Assembly (NCBI RefSeq): GCF_000235365.1
Contig: NC_016451.1
Coordinates: 434,001-498,000 of the forward strand
DNA length: 64,000 bases
Source of the DNA: Eremothecium cymbalariae DBVPG#7215
Lineage: Eukaryota; Ascomycota; Saccharomycetes; Saccharomycetales; Saccharomycetaceae
Reading direction: 5' to 3'
The notes under the pieces are model-generated. The model was not told the DNA's origin. It was given only the letters and a program-made list of their open reading frames with translations, and did no database searches. Below, piece by piece: positions 32,501 through 41,115 of this stretch (the first letter of the stretch is position 1; each line of letters starts with the position of its first letter). Both the position numbers and the translations under genes were made by a program.

Positions 32501-32646
32501 ATACCTGACTCTTCATCTTCATTGGCAGAATAAACCCAGAAGTCACCATTCTGTTGAACAACTAGTATCGTTTTAGAGCCTATTGGTACCAAAGATTTGA
32601 ATTTTCCATCACCAGATACCAACTTAACAACCTCGGCTTTCAACAT
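29536..32646 (-). CDS. VAM6: Vam6/Vps39, HOPS complex subunit
   Basis: 1036 residues (S. cerevisiae 1049), ATG start. HOPS tethers membranes at the vacuole; Vam6 binds the Rab Ypt7 and acts in vacuole-mitochondria contacts and TORC1 signalling. The N-terminal part looks like a beta-propeller (CNH-like), followed by a long alpha-solenoid with Vps39-type segments. The C-terminus has CYVC ... HYNC, a small cysteine/histidine cluster of the Vps39 C-terminal domain. Identification rests on length, architecture and synteny: the S. cerevisiae gene YDL077C neighbours RXT3 and RPL31A. It is a chromosome IV-track gene beside chromosome XII-track genes UTP21 and BLS1. Confidence 0.9.
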   Translation of the reverse strand: MLKAEVVKLVSGDGKFKSLVPIGSKTILVVQQNGDFWVYSANEDEESGIQLLHKYPSLLEEHYEVQRLKYSAQLDTVFVKCERCFVLLHACNLQQYDKIVDKRGIDKFWLLEKGLENGKEEMTVLFYSIKGSSKFKMLTWIDGQFRSIQELTLPTKSEVLKSTSIGDTGCVIVSSTAVYLCTYMSSELTKIEKIIKPIWSKELYDLVKELELTQTEVRVLSKSTFDDVKSILSTESPSQISRKTTLTSLWFKKTNGRSFKDIRFTFQPSDCCHPVVMDGKTEMLSKLDIRNNGLGYITILDNKRFFDRNRDFDYMQFFACRFLVINNQNTIRIVDYNQGFVFLEIFVEKEIRKVFIMSTSFLLVWTMSNDLEMYRLSVEDSLEASFTQESKSIYEYTEANQYEALQRNITFYDSILDPGVSLDIFGLAESDNIHECLDKYSFKLRDLNILFALKSYEKFETLLAVDAIKKPDDQFAQLPDLLVKRIFETFIECLAPPELVIKRCLPPTISFTIDKLSTFHTSPPSNMQPELSKKLINRCCLPYLTDIRRNLHNLQRAGPNGTISWKYRSHSIKVDLEFFQVGSTLRLDLSKLLTGIDTVLFQIYVHYNKTLVGPLIRVQNNCDFKTVEESLKSNQMFQELIDFYYNKAEHDKALQLLTHLSDYVDKNFTAQKVHEEIKNLVIDYLRKLPAQYLESIFEYTDWLLKHFKDKEYIISSIFMNDTPLCGTYNYELVYNYINKYEDSLSLTYLEYIVNIYHHKDPKIFNYLIMRYIQNIDEKIYDKKLKAILRTTSYYEPRVVLRYLSSALEGDTLNPEKVKLLKLLKIYPLRKLGEHDAALSILIDDLGNYPQSSSYGNELFASDKRLGRKILMSLFEKLLSKVDFNGWKNLHLFLIENGSKLDPISLFEKLPPDIPINNLKDFLSRRIKNSSMKKNQSRIKSNLLRVNLIECTYKSSRLSSDFVIINDDSKCYVCHKYLNIGTSEWLSLFKIGDHNVVAHYNCGRSLHGKLLTEDREFNVLPTIKTLGEYKYSQGNIS

Positions 32647-32817
32647 GCTTGTGCCCTACCTGCTCAAAGTGAAGTTTTCCCTGTTTGTTTAGCTAGCAAA
32701 CCCTCTTTGAATTTCCTTTTCCCTTTTTTAAAAGATATCATCATTAAGGCCGTCGTCAAAAGAGAACAATGCTAAAGTTACACCAAACTAGAAGGAAAAT
32801 TCAAGGTCGTTCAACTT

Positions 32818-33144
32818 ATGAACAGTATGGATATCGACCAAACTATCAATAGAATTATCAAATCTCGGACACCGACGGCAGTGTCAGACGTGCAATCCGA
32901 GATAGAAACCAATCATGCATATATAAACCAAGTACAGTTAAAAAAGCTAATACAGCTGCATGATGAAAACCTTCAAGAGAGGTGTCATATCCCGCTGAAA
33001 AAACTTTATGATAAATACAACGATAAAATACTGGGGGAGGGTGATCTGCAGAACTGGGCAGAGCATATTGAGAGAGACTTGAGACTGTTGGAAACTACAC
33101 TGAAGATCGTAAAGCAGGAGGGCGAACCCGAAAATCTAGATTAA
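32818..33144 (+). CDS. BLS1: Bls1, BLOC-1 complex subunit
   Basis: 108 residues, ATG start (S. cerevisiae Bls1 122). Yeast BLOC-1 acts in endosomal maturation with the Rab5 GAP Msb3. The protein is helical and lacks membrane segments. The stretch VQLKKLIQLHD near residue 40 and the C-terminal ERDLRLLE segment correspond to the conserved parts of Bls1. A second Met at residue 4 could also serve as start. It is divergent from VAM6 (171 bp). Orthologue of YLR408C, next to UTP21 in S. cerevisiae. Confidence 0.85.
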   Translation: MNSMDIDQTINRIIKSRTPTAVSDVQSEIETNHAYINQVQLKKLIQLHDENLQERCHIPLKKLYDKYNDKILGEGDLQNWAEHIERDLRLLETTLKIVKQEGEPENLD

Positions 33145-33488
33145 GGGGGTTGGGAGGTTGGCCAAGCCAATAATTGGTATAATTAGTTCAACAAGTGAAC
33201 AGCGGAAATCTTTTGTTAGAGGCTCCCGCCAAGAGAGGGTTGAAATGTTTATTTGTCCGTTATGCTTACAATAGAAAAAATGTATTAATATTATGAGTAA
33301 TGCTAAATTACATTTAAAGTACGTACAGGAGTAGTTAAATATAATCCATTCCATGTATACATACATATATCTCATGGATTATAATATAAGTCTGCAAAAA
33401 TAATAGGTGGGAGTGCGAAAAAATGAAACACTGGTGGGTGGAATACAAAATGACCATTACATTATTTAAAATGTATCACGTACATGTT
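33145..33488. other. Convergent spacer BLS1/YLR407W orthologue
   Basis: 344 bp AT-rich 3' flank shared by two converging genes. It contains a 10-bp inverted repeat (separate entry) and TATACATACATATAT runs typical of yeast polyadenylation regions. Confidence 0.5.
33340..33383. repeat. 10-bp perfect inverted repeat in convergent spacer
   Basis: TATAATCCAT (33340-33349) faces ATGGATTATA (33374-33383) across 24 bp. It lies about midway between two convergent stop codons and may mark shared transcript ends. Confidence 0.6.
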
Positions 33489-34181
33489 CTAACCGAGTCC
33501 TTTTGCTGCTCGTTCCCATTTATTCGTTTCTATCCAGCCACAATCTAAAATCTTCATCACATCCTGCAAGTTGACAGGTTGGCTCAAGGACTTGCCTTCT
33601 ATGACTAGCTTTCTATAAATACGAGTGTAATACTGAGGCCTGATTTTTTGAAAATTAGCTCTATGTTCAGATGCTTCTTTAATGGTATTTTGTTCTGTTT
33701 TCGCGGTCCAGAGTTGCCTTCTAGCCTTCCAAATGGTAGGCCCATCTATGAACGGCTCGTCAGATTGGCTTCGTGATACGTCGCAAGCTACAGATGGATC
33801 AAAGTTTAGAAATGTAAAGCTTAATGGCCGGTCTGGGTCTGTACTTGCTGCAGCCCCGATAGCTGCCTCTCTGTCCGATCTTAAAGTACAAGTAAGGGTA
33901 GTGGCATGACTGTTCTCCTCCCCATCGGCCTCAACTTCTGAAGCTCTCTCGACGGGCACCTCCGTATCACCATCAAAAAAAGCTTCAACCGTGGACTTAC
34001 CATATTCACTATCACTTGAGTCCGATAACACCTCCGCCGCTGCCTTTCTCAAATTTAGCTTAAACTTATGCATCCATGAAGACATCGAAGACTTGACACT
34101 TAGCATTATAATCTCCCGCTTTCGAAATTTAGTCGTGTTCAGATTTGTATTATTCGATGTGGCAATACGGACTTGAACCAT
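33489..34181 (-). CDS. YLR407W-like protein of unknown function
   Basis: 230 residues (S. cerevisiae YLR407W 228), ATG start. I recognise no catalytic domain. The N-terminus is basic. Residues about 45-90 are acidic and Ser-rich (SDSSDSEYG, EVEADGEEN). The C-terminal half (FIDGPTIWKARRQLWT to KWERAAKGLG) looks folded and is the part most likely conserved. Assignment relies on length and on its place between BLS1 and RPL31/DUS4, which matches YLR405W-YLR408C. In S. cerevisiae the deletion reportedly alters cell shape or budding; I would not transfer a function. Confidence 0.75.
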   Translation of the reverse strand: MVQVRIATSNNTNLNTTKFRKREIIMLSVKSSMSSWMHKFKLNLRKAAAEVLSDSSDSEYGKSTVEAFFDGDTEVPVERASEVEADGEENSHATTLTCTLRSDREAAIGAAASTDPDRPLSFTFLNFDPSVACDVSRSQSDEPFIDGPTIWKARRQLWTAKTEQNTIKEASEHRANFQKIRPQYYTRIYRKLVIEGKSLSQPVNLQDVMKILDCGWIETNKWERAAKGLG

Positions 34182-34535
34182 ACCGAGAACTTAATCGATA
34201 GCACACTTCAATCAGAAAGCCAATCAAGGTTTCAACTGGACTCACAACCTAGTCAAATAATTAATAGCGCTGTTCTCTATAGGAAGGTACATCGGTGTAC
34301 GAGCGTAAGAGTTTGGGATTCTTTATACACTCCTCCTGGCTCGCTAATAATAAAAGGGACTATTAGGCCAATTCTTATTCTTAGTCAATCCGCAGAGCAA
34401 AAAAGCGCAAATCACAAGGCCGGGTAATGATATCGCAAAGAGATGCCTACAATATATTAATTACAACAGCTCTGTGAAACCGAGGAGGATGGGGAAATTT
34501 AACGGCGACATTTGCGTTAGTATTAATAGTTGTTT
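34182..34535. other. Spacer between RXT3 and the YLR407W orthologue
   Basis: 354 bp of AT-rich sequence holding the RXT3 3' flank and the promoter of the downstream leftward gene. No RNA gene or repeat is seen. Confidence 0.5.
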
Positions 34536-35435
34536 TTACCACCGTAAGTGAGCTACCTGTTCTTCAGCAGCCACATCTTTTACTGAGGTGTCCCGAGGTT
34601 GGAACCTTATAGCGTGAATTCCGTAGCTCAGCCCATCATGCCACCCATCCCACTCCCGGGAAACGAAGCCGTTGCGCTCTAGCGAAGGGTATCGCCGCAA
34701 GGGAGGGAACATTAGTAGCTGTATCGTTACATCGAAAGGAAGGTAGCCTTGGTTTCCCGTGCCATCAGGAACAAGCGTGCTTATAACATTATCCTGGTTA
34801 TTGATATTTCCGGGGGTGCGTCGCAGCTCACGTTGTTGCATTCCCTTTACCAAGTCCATATCAGAACGCAGGTCTATAGCACCACAATGCACCAGTGCCA
34901 GCAGGGGGTCAGAATCGCAGCTGTATATGTCTACTCCCCATAGCTCCCGGTTCTGAATTCTAATGTTCCCATTTTTCTCTCGTGCGTGAAGCAAGTCCTC
35001 AGATTTAATCACGACCGTCACAATTGCGTTGATATCCTTGTTTGAAAGCCTGGGAAGAAACGGAGGAGGCATGAGTTTCTGTTGCACGTCATAGGGAAAC
35101 GGTAAAGTCTCTTTAGGCAGCTGCTCTTCACCCCCCTCCGCTTCTTCAAAGCAACCCTCCCTTAAAGGATCGTACTTCAGAATCCCAATCTCTCGCCTTT
35201 GCTGCGCGTAATGCTCCTCCACATACTCCAATACCTGTATAGAGTTTACTTCGTAATCATCTTTCTTTGTAATCCCCTCTGCTCCCTTTTTTGTTTCTGC
35301 GCTTAAGCTTGTTGCTTTGGTATTCTGGCTCTCAGCTCCCTGCTCTTTAGAGGCGTTCAGTAACGTCTCTTGCATCCTGTAGATTTCTGATTGCATCCGA
35401 TAATACGCCTCCTCGCTCGCATTCATAACTGTCAT
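34536..35435 (-). CDS. RXT3: Rxt3, Rpd3L histone deacetylase complex subunit
   Basis: 299 residues from the first in-frame ATG at 35435 (S. cerevisiae 294). Rxt3 is a subunit of the large Rpd3 deacetylase complex. The Rxt3 domain covers about residues 125-295: a VVIKSEDLL strand, RELWGVDIYSCDSDPLLAL, and the C-terminal SREWDGWHDGLSYGIHAIRF block. The N-terminal third is charged and low-complexity. Two further Mets follow closely (residue 4 and residue 14), so the exact start could be slightly later. Divergent from RPL31 over a long GC-rich promoter, as YDL076C is from YDL075W. Confidence 0.93.
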   Translation of the reverse strand: MTVMNASEEAYYRMQSEIYRMQETLLNASKEQGAESQNTKATSLSAETKKGAEGITKKDDYEVNSIQVLEYVEEHYAQQRREIGILKYDPLREGCFEEAEGGEEQLPKETLPFPYDVQQKLMPPPFLPRLSNKDINAIVTVVIKSEDLLHAREKNGNIRIQNRELWGVDIYSCDSDPLLALVHCGAIDLRSDMDLVKGMQQRELRRTPGNINNQDNVISTLVPDGTGNQGYLPFDVTIQLLMFPPLRRYPSLERNGFVSREWDGWHDGLSYGIHAIRFQPRDTSVKDVAAEEQVAHLRW

Positions 35436-35577
35436 ATTCCTCAAAACCTTTGTTCACCCGCCTGTTGCTCCTATATAATCAGAAAGCTTTGTTAATTAAT
35501 TGATCCTTTAGGAACGCTCCCTAGTACTTTGCTTGAATCGACTGCAATTGAGTTGCGAATAAACAGCTGAATTTTCA

Positions 35578-35585
35578 TGTGACTG
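35578..35585 (+). promoter_or_regulatory. Homol-D box
   Basis: TGTGACTG is an exact Homol-D core, the ribosomal protein gene promoter element known from fission yeast and many ascomycetes. It ends 10 bp before the first Rap1 site. Confidence 0.6.
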
Positions 35586-35595
35586 TTGTGGGATT

Positions 35596-35622
35596 ACACC
35601 CATACATGTAAACCCATACATG
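35596..35622 (+). promoter_or_regulatory. Tandem Rap1 binding sites of RPL31
   Basis: ACACCCATACATG (35596-35608) and AAACCCATACATG (35610-35622) match the Rap1 consensus ACACCCRYACAYM, in the same orientation and 14 bp apart. Paired Rap1 sites upstream of a T-rich tract are the standard layout of yeast ribosomal protein promoters. They lie about 430 bp upstream of the RPL31 ATG, somewhat far. Confidence 0.85.
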
Positions 35623-35861
35623 TGGAAATGGTCAACGCGCTCGAAACTAGTGCGCGCCTTGTGCATGGGTAGCTGTGGCGGCAGCGCGAGTCTGCTGCCC
35701 GTGTTCCCGCACCCGTGCCACTGGGTGGAAAAACGGCAAGCTGCCTAGCCGCCTGACGATGTGCCGGCCAGTATAGTAGCGGTGTGGCGCCCTGCCCACA
35801 TCGGCCTGGAATCGCGGCCCCCGCATCACGTAGTGAGGGACTCCCGTTCAGGCTCCCGCCC

Positions 35862-35939
35862 CGCTGAGCCCCAGCCTGTGATAGCCCTTCGGAGGCGCTG
35901 AGCCCGTGCTCCCGCCAGGAGAGCTCAGCTGGCTCAGCG
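35862..35939. repeat. CGCTGAGCC repeats, two direct and one inverted
   Basis: CGCTGAGCCC occurs at 35862-35871 and 35896-35905. Its complement GGCTCAGCG occurs at 35931-35939. The third copy can pair with the second as a 9-bp stem. It could be a multi-copy factor site of the RPL31 promoter. Confidence 0.5.
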
Positions 35940-36050
35940 ATCGCAGTACTGTAGCGATTTTTTTCATCAAAGTAAAACTAGAGTAAAAAAGGCTTTATGG
36001 TTGAATTGCTGATTTGACATACAAGCAACAGAGACAATCAACTTAAGGAA

Positions 36051-36777
36051 ATGGCTGGTTTGAAGGACGTTGTTACTCGTGAGTACACCATTAACTTGCA
36101 CAAGAGGGTATGTTTTGAAGATTTTTCTCCGTTTTGAAGTTGTAAACCAACTTTGGACTCTCGTGTACTTTGTTTTAGATTGAGGATGGATATCTGGGGC
36201 AAATGGAGTATTTATTGAATAGAGAGCATTGAATATTAGAGAACTAAGGAACAGTTTCTGATCTTTATGCTATATATGGATCTGTAATAGTTTGGGTACT
36301 AAGGGGAAGAGTTGGCTCTTACATGTAGGGAAGATTTATGTCGGAACACCAAATTGATTTAGTGTATTGAAAATGATGATGATGTTGTTGTTAGCGGGTG
36401 TTGCTATCGTCCGGGGGAATCGTTCGAAATTTTAGTGCACGATGGCTAGGTTCTTAGAGATTAGTTATACTAACATTAGTGTTTTGCAGTTGCATGGTGT
36501 TACTTTTAAGAAGAGAGCTCCAAGAGCTGTCAAGGAGATTAAGAAGTTCGCCAAGTTGCACATGGGTACTGAGGATGTTAGATTGGATCCAAAATTGAAC
36601 ACTGAGATCTGGAAGAGAGGCATCAAGGGCGTTCCTTTCAGAATGAGATTGAGAATCTCCAGGAGAAGAAATGAAGAAGACAACGCCAAGGACCCATTGT
36701 TCTCCTATGTCGAGCCAGTTTTAGTTGCTTCCGCTAAGGGTTTGCAAACCGTTGTTGTTGAAGAAGATGAAGCTTAA
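36051..36777 (+). CDS. RPL31: 60S ribosomal protein eL31 (one intron)
   Basis: Two exons, 36051-36107 and 36490-36777, join to 114 residues (S. cerevisiae Rpl31 113). The start MAGLKDVVTREYTINLHKR and the C-terminal LVASAKGLQTVVVEED are nearly identical to the S. cerevisiae protein. eL31 sits at the peptide exit side of the 60S subunit. The reading frame of exon 2 stays open upstream to an ATG at 36442 inside the intron, which is not the real start. One gene here corresponds to RPL31A (YDL075W) and RPL31B (YLR406C), consistent with its flanks RXT3 (YDL076C) and DUS4 (YLR405W). Tandem Rap1 sites drive it. Confidence 0.98.
36108..36489 (+). other. RPL31 spliceosomal intron
   Basis: 382 nt, placed after codon 19. 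Donor GTATGT at 36108, branch site TACTAAC at 36468-36474 and acceptor CAG ending at 36489. The branch A to acceptor distance is only 16 nt. No snoRNA is recognised inside. Confidence 0.96.
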
Positions 36778-37521
36778 ACTACTGGTTTGTTATTTACATC
36801 TGGATAATTTGCCGACAAATCCTATTTTTTGTGCAGTCATTGTAGTTTTAGGTTTTATGTACGTTCAATAATAAACCATTTTCTGAAGATATTTTAGATA
36901 GATCTTCGCTTGCCAGTCTGGGTGCTGAAGGCATGTTTTTAACAAGACTGAAGGGATCCAAGAATCTACAAAGTTTTAAAAAGATATTCATTCAAACGTA
37001 AAATCGGTTGTATCAGTGTAACTATGACAAAATAACCCAGTAACTCATCACATAAAAAGGCGCCCAATTCCGCAACAGACAATCTTTATAGCACGTATAT
37101 CAAAACGAAAGACGCAACCAGACTGCGAATGTCCCGAACGTGATGATTCACGGGATGGCCTTAAGACGCAGATTGTAAATTCCACGTCCTGTTCCAAAAT
37201 CGACTGGTAAAAAAAAAATTCATCATCATGTAACCTAAAACGTGAATTCCATATCAGATACTTACTCAAATACAGATCAACACTACTAATCTATATAGGG
37301 TTCAACTGAACCCTTGGTTGATCGCATATCTGACCCTAGTAACCTACACTTTTTCTTCTAAATGTAGTTGTGAAAAGTACAAGAGTATAACGTTGCCTCT
37401 AAAGTTTTCAAAAACCAAGAGTTGAAATGTTATATGGTTACCCGGCCTATATTATCTATACAAGACCCAGATGCCGTTGATCTAGGGCTCTTGGTAGTAT
37501 TAACAATAACTCCCCACAATG
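36778..37521. other. Convergent RPL31-DUS4 spacer
   Basis: 744 bp between converging genes, longer than other convergent gaps in the window (75-560 bp). AT-rich, no supported gene; a 73-codon open frame at 37048-37269 has no likeness. An unrecognised small RNA cannot be excluded. Confidence 0.45.
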
Positions 37522-38580
37522 TCAAATCTTGGGCGTACTAATTCTATATGGGATCCCCGGTGTGTATGTGAGATCTGAGTCAGGAATCCTTCTTAGTATG
37601 AAATATTTATCGAACCAGTCTATTAACTCTGAAGTGGACCTCATAAGCATCATTTCTTTCAGCAATCCTTTGTCGATGTTCATATCTTCCAGCATGCAGT
37701 GTAAATGATGCAGCAAAATTTGGAATGGTAGACCTCCAAATTCCATTGTGTAGTACCAAAATAACTCAACAGCTTTCCACGGGCAATTAACGTAACCGCT
37801 GAATAGTGCTGGATTTGCTAGCAAGCCGCGGGCAGCCATGACACCATCGACGCCAGTATATTCTGCAACTTTCCAGAAATCCTTCATATTAAAACAATCT
37901 CCATTAGCGACGATTGGAATTTGTTGATTTTTAATATGTTCTTTAATGTATTTAATTGCCCGGATATTCACGGGTACAGATGATCTGGTGGTTCTTGTTC
38001 TCCCATGGATCGTAATCCAATCTGCACCGGCCTCGGAGATCCTGTCACATAAAGCAACTGTCTGATCCGGATGGTCATGGATTCTTATTTTTGTTTCCAG
38101 CCTTAAACTATCTCCATATTTATCCTTTATTGCTTTCACCATATTATACAGCAGCTCAGGGTTGTAAATCAAAGCCGATCCAATTCCTTCCCTGATTTGC
38201 TCTCTTATGGGACAACCACAATTTATGCTGATCCCATCACAATAGGGAATAACCATCTCAGCGAATCTCAGTAAGTCCACAACATTGTTCACTCCGACTT
38301 GAACTATTAGGGGGAAGTCCTTGTTGTTTGTGGTAAAGTCTGCCATTCTGGCATGGCCATTTCTAACAAACTCACGTGCAAGTATCATTGGGGTATATAC
38401 TATGTCAACGTTAAAGTGTCGGCAAGTTTGGCGAAATGGCAGTTTGGAGTAACGTACCATAGGCCCAGCAACTGTTGCAGGTCTGCCATGTAGCTTTCGG
38501 CTATTTTTGATAATTAGAAGTGGGTCATTTCTTATGCCTAACCGTTTAGGCTTGGGTATTTCCACTATGTCACCGGACAT
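37522..38580 (-). CDS. DUS4: tRNA dihydrouridine synthase Dus4
   Basis: 352 residues (S. cerevisiae 367), ATG start. FMN enzyme that reduces uridine to dihydrouridine at tRNA positions 20a/20b. TIM-barrel motifs are present: GPMVRYSKLPFR near the N-terminus, then INCGCPI with catalytic Cys123, ETKIRIHD, ITIHGRTR, VANGDCFN, and GVMAARGLLANPALF. The C-terminal helical domain follows. DUS4 is YLR405W in S. cerevisiae, next to RPL31B, matching its place here. DUS3, another member, lies about 12 kb further right. Confidence 0.96.
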   Translation of the reverse strand: MSGDIVEIPKPKRLGIRNDPLLIIKNSRKLHGRPATVAGPMVRYSKLPFRQTCRHFNVDIVYTPMILAREFVRNGHARMADFTTNNKDFPLIVQVGVNNVVDLLRFAEMVIPYCDGISINCGCPIREQIREGIGSALIYNPELLYNMVKAIKDKYGDSLRLETKIRIHDHPDQTVALCDRISEAGADWITIHGRTRTTRSSVPVNIRAIKYIKEHIKNQQIPIVANGDCFNMKDFWKVAEYTGVDGVMAARGLLANPALFSGYVNCPWKAVELFWYYTMEFGGLPFQILLHHLHCMLEDMNIDKGLLKEMMLMRSTSELIDWFDKYFILRRIPDSDLTYTPGIPYRISTPKI

Positions 38581-39063
38581 AAAAAATACTCTACTCCAGT
38601 AAGTCGATCTAAAAATGCACTCACTGATAGTTACCGAAGAATGGTTATGACGTTCACTTCGAAGGGCAACGTTATAGCTGTTTGTTAAATAGTATTGACG
38701 ATATGAAAAATTAAGAACTTTAATCTCCTTTGGGAAAAACTAATCTCTTATCGTTGCTGCTTACAAAACAGTCAAATCGTCAACAGGTGGGAACTAAATA
38801 AAATACATCCCCTCAATGCACGCATAACATAGGTGTAGCCTGGTGTTGAATGCCCCGACATATTCTATCATACCCAGATATGATAAATAAAAGTCGTTTT
38901 TTGATCAATAAAATAAAAAGATGCTAAAACTATATACATAGGAACATTATACATGTATATATTATTACAGTAAACGGGAAACGTAAACAGTTTGGCATTT
39001 AAAAAAATTGGTTCATTAAGCGATCCTAATCTTTTGAAACCAAATGCAAGAGCAGTAATATAT
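38581..39063. other. BRE1-DUS4 spacer
   Basis: 483 bp, AT-rich; DUS4 promoter and BRE1 3' flank (tandem leftward genes). Nothing else is recognised. Confidence 0.5.
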
Positions 39064-41115
39064 TTACAAATGAACAACGAGTAAGTCGTTTGATGAAAAA
39101 GCCTTATTACAAGTGGGACACTTCCTCATTCTCGCAGCTAATCTTTCCTTGCAGCAATCCGCACAAAATACATGGCCACAAGTTTTAATAGCAGTATCCT
39201 TCCAATTCTTAGAACACAATGAACAGTATACAACAGTGCGGAAATTTTCTAGCTCTTTGGCTAGTGCACCGTTATCCCCACCATTAGATACCAATGCTTT
39301 GTGAAGCTTTTTTGATTTGTTCTCCTGGTAAGTTAATTTAGTTTGCAAATTCTTGCATTCAATTTCCAAGTTGCTTAGTCTTAATTCTACTTTTGACTTG
39401 TCCTCAATTGATTTCGAGTATTTCTGTTGTAAAGATGCAGATGCCTTCTTGCATTTCGTTAATTGGGAGGTCAGGTCCATAATCTTCAAAGAAGTGACCT
39501 TGTTTGAATCAATTAACCTTTTTTCGTTTACCTGAGAAATCTGCAATTGCTTGTTTAAGTTTTCAATCTTTGATTGTAGGGTTTTCTCGATGTCTTTAAG
39601 CTGCTGTATCAACTCATTCGACTTATTCAAGTTTTTTGACAAATTCTTGTTTTCAATTAAGATAGAATCTTTGGATCTCATAGCCGCAAAGTATTTCTGG
39701 TCAGCTTTGGTCTTTTCTACCGTTAATTTCGACATCAGTGAGTCATGGTTTATGTATTTGGAGTACTTCTTGTTTGAATACTGCGATAACTCTTTGAATG
39801 CCTTTTCTAGATCCTGCAGCTCCTTCATCAACGCATCCTTGGAAGGCTCGATTCTTCTTTCATTTAATTTATTAATCTGTTCTTCTTGTAGTTGTAACAT
39901 ACTTTCAAGATCTTTCAATATTTCAGATTTTGACTTTTGAGCCTCAAGAACAGCGATTTTACTGAGTAATTCATCGCGCGCAGTTCTTATCCTAACAAGG
40001 TCCTTTTCCAGATTCGAGTTGTGCTTCTTCAGTGTTTCCTGTGCAGTTTGAAATTCCGTAGACAACTTATTTGTGAATACCTCTCGGTCTGCTGAAAGTT
40101 GTTGAAACTTGCTCAAATAAGCATCATTCAATTGTTGCAATTCCTTATTTTCCTCGGAGAGCTTATCGATTTTGGTTACTAACACCTGGCTATCAGTAAT
40201 GGAGTTAGACTGCTGTGGCTGTTGTTGGTTCTGCGACTGCTTTGGTTCTGAAATGCCTACCAGCTGGCGGAGTTTAACAATTTCTTGTTGATTACTATCT
40301 TTCCAGTTGGACAGTTCCTTCACTGTGTCCTCTAGCACCTGGATTTCCGCCTGAAAATCAGCTACTTGTAATTCGTGCTCCAGTTGCAAAGAATTCTCCT
40401 CCTGAGGGTTCACAGGCTCGCCGTTGACCTTATCTTCGGTCGGAGAAGCTAATGCGGATGACTCCTCCTGACCCATAGCAACAGCAACACTGGAACCTGT
40501 CTTCGGTGAACGAGTTTTCGTTTCGAGATTCTCCTGCTGCACCCCGTCCTCGTCCAGCTTGAAGACTCGCTTTACAGTTACACTATCCTCCCGATCATAC
40601 TGGCGCAACACCCCACTATAATATGACCTGATAGAGTCCAACTCGGCACGCAACTGCTTGTTTTCCACAGACAGTCTACTATTTAGCACCTCCAACTCCT
40701 GCCATTGCGAAGCATCAATAGACGCTCCCTTACCGCCCCAACCTAAAACCTTGCCGACAATCTCAGTGAAAGAAGAAGCGCACTCAACAACCACTGCATC
40801 ATCACCCATGATTATCTGCTCGCACACACCTACCGCACTCTGATCCTCAACCTCGTCGTCGCGTGAAATCGCTTCCACCACCAAACGTGCTATGCTCCTC
40901 AACCCCCCACACACTGCAGACAGCCGTTCGTTAAACCCATCCTGCAACCGCCTTAGTTCCCCAACCTGTATCTGTGAAACTTTGGCCTCCGAGCGATACT
41001 GATTTAAACTTCTAAACAAAGCCTCTTTCTGAAATAAAATCACATCCTTCTGCGTCAGAGGCTCCGACGGATTCGACAGCTCCAGCTTGACTCTCTTCGC
41101 AGGCGGTTCAGTCAT
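39064..41115 (-). CDS. BRE1: Bre1, E3 ubiquitin ligase for histone H2B
   Basis: 683 residues (S. cerevisiae 700), ATG start. With Rad6 it monoubiquitinates H2B (Lys123 in yeast), required for H3K4/K79 methylation. Long coiled coils span most of the protein (about 230-620), with Lys/Glu/Gln-rich heptads. A C3HC4 RING closes it: Cys631, Cys634, Cys646, His648, Cys651, Cys654, Cys666, Cys669. The basic [13 protein letters not shown]-terminus looks like a nuclear signal. Orthologue of YDL074C. Confidence 0.97.
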   Translation of the reverse strand: MTEPPAKRVKLELSNPSEPLTQKDVILFQKEALFRSLNQYRSEAKVSQIQVGELRRLQDGFNERLSAVCGGLRSIARLVVEAISRDDEVEDQSAVGVCEQIIMGDDAVVVECASSFTEIVGKVLGWGGKGASIDASQWQELEVLNSRLSVENKQLRAELDSIRSYYSGVLRQYDREDSVTVKRVFKLDEDGVQQENLETKTRSPKTGSSVAVAMGQEESSALASPTEDKVNGEPVNPQEENSLQLEHELQVADFQAEIQVLEDTVKELSNWKDSNQQEIVKLRQLVGISEPKQSQNQQQPQQSNSITDSQVLVTKIDKLSEENKELQQLNDAYLSKFQQLSADREVFTNKLSTEFQTAQETLKKHNSNLEKDLVRIRTARDELLSKIAVLEAQKSKSEILKDLESMLQLQEEQINKLNERRIEPSKDALMKELQDLEKAFKELSQYSNKKYSKYINHDSLMSKLTVEKTKADQKYFAAMRSKDSILIENKNLSKNLNKSNELIQQLKDIEKTLQSKIENLNKQLQISQVNEKRLIDSNKVTSLKIMDLTSQLTKCKKASASLQQKYSKSIEDKSKVELRLSNLEIECKNLQTKLTYQENKSKKLHKALVSNGGDNGALAKELENFRTVVYCSLCSKNWKDTAIKTCGHVFCADCCKERLAARMRKCPTCNKAFSSNDLLVVHL

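Larger units (their letters stand above)
35436..36050. promoter_or_regulatory. Divergent RXT3-RPL31 promoter, strongly GC-rich core
   Basis: 615 bp. From the RXT3 side: Homol-D (35578), tandem Rap1 sites (35596-35622), then a markedly GC-rich block (about 35635-35945) with CGCTGAGCC repeats, then a T-rich tract (35948-35954) and an AT-rich leader before the RPL31 ATG. The GC-rich block contrasts with the AT-rich surroundings. An open frame at 35647-35829 on the minus strand has no family likeness. Confidence 0.6.

Noticed and set aside
36442..36489. ATG inside the RPL31 intron as the start of the protein
   Set aside because: The 16 residues before the acceptor do not match eL31, whereas the 19 codons at 36051 match it closely and are joined by perfect splice signals.
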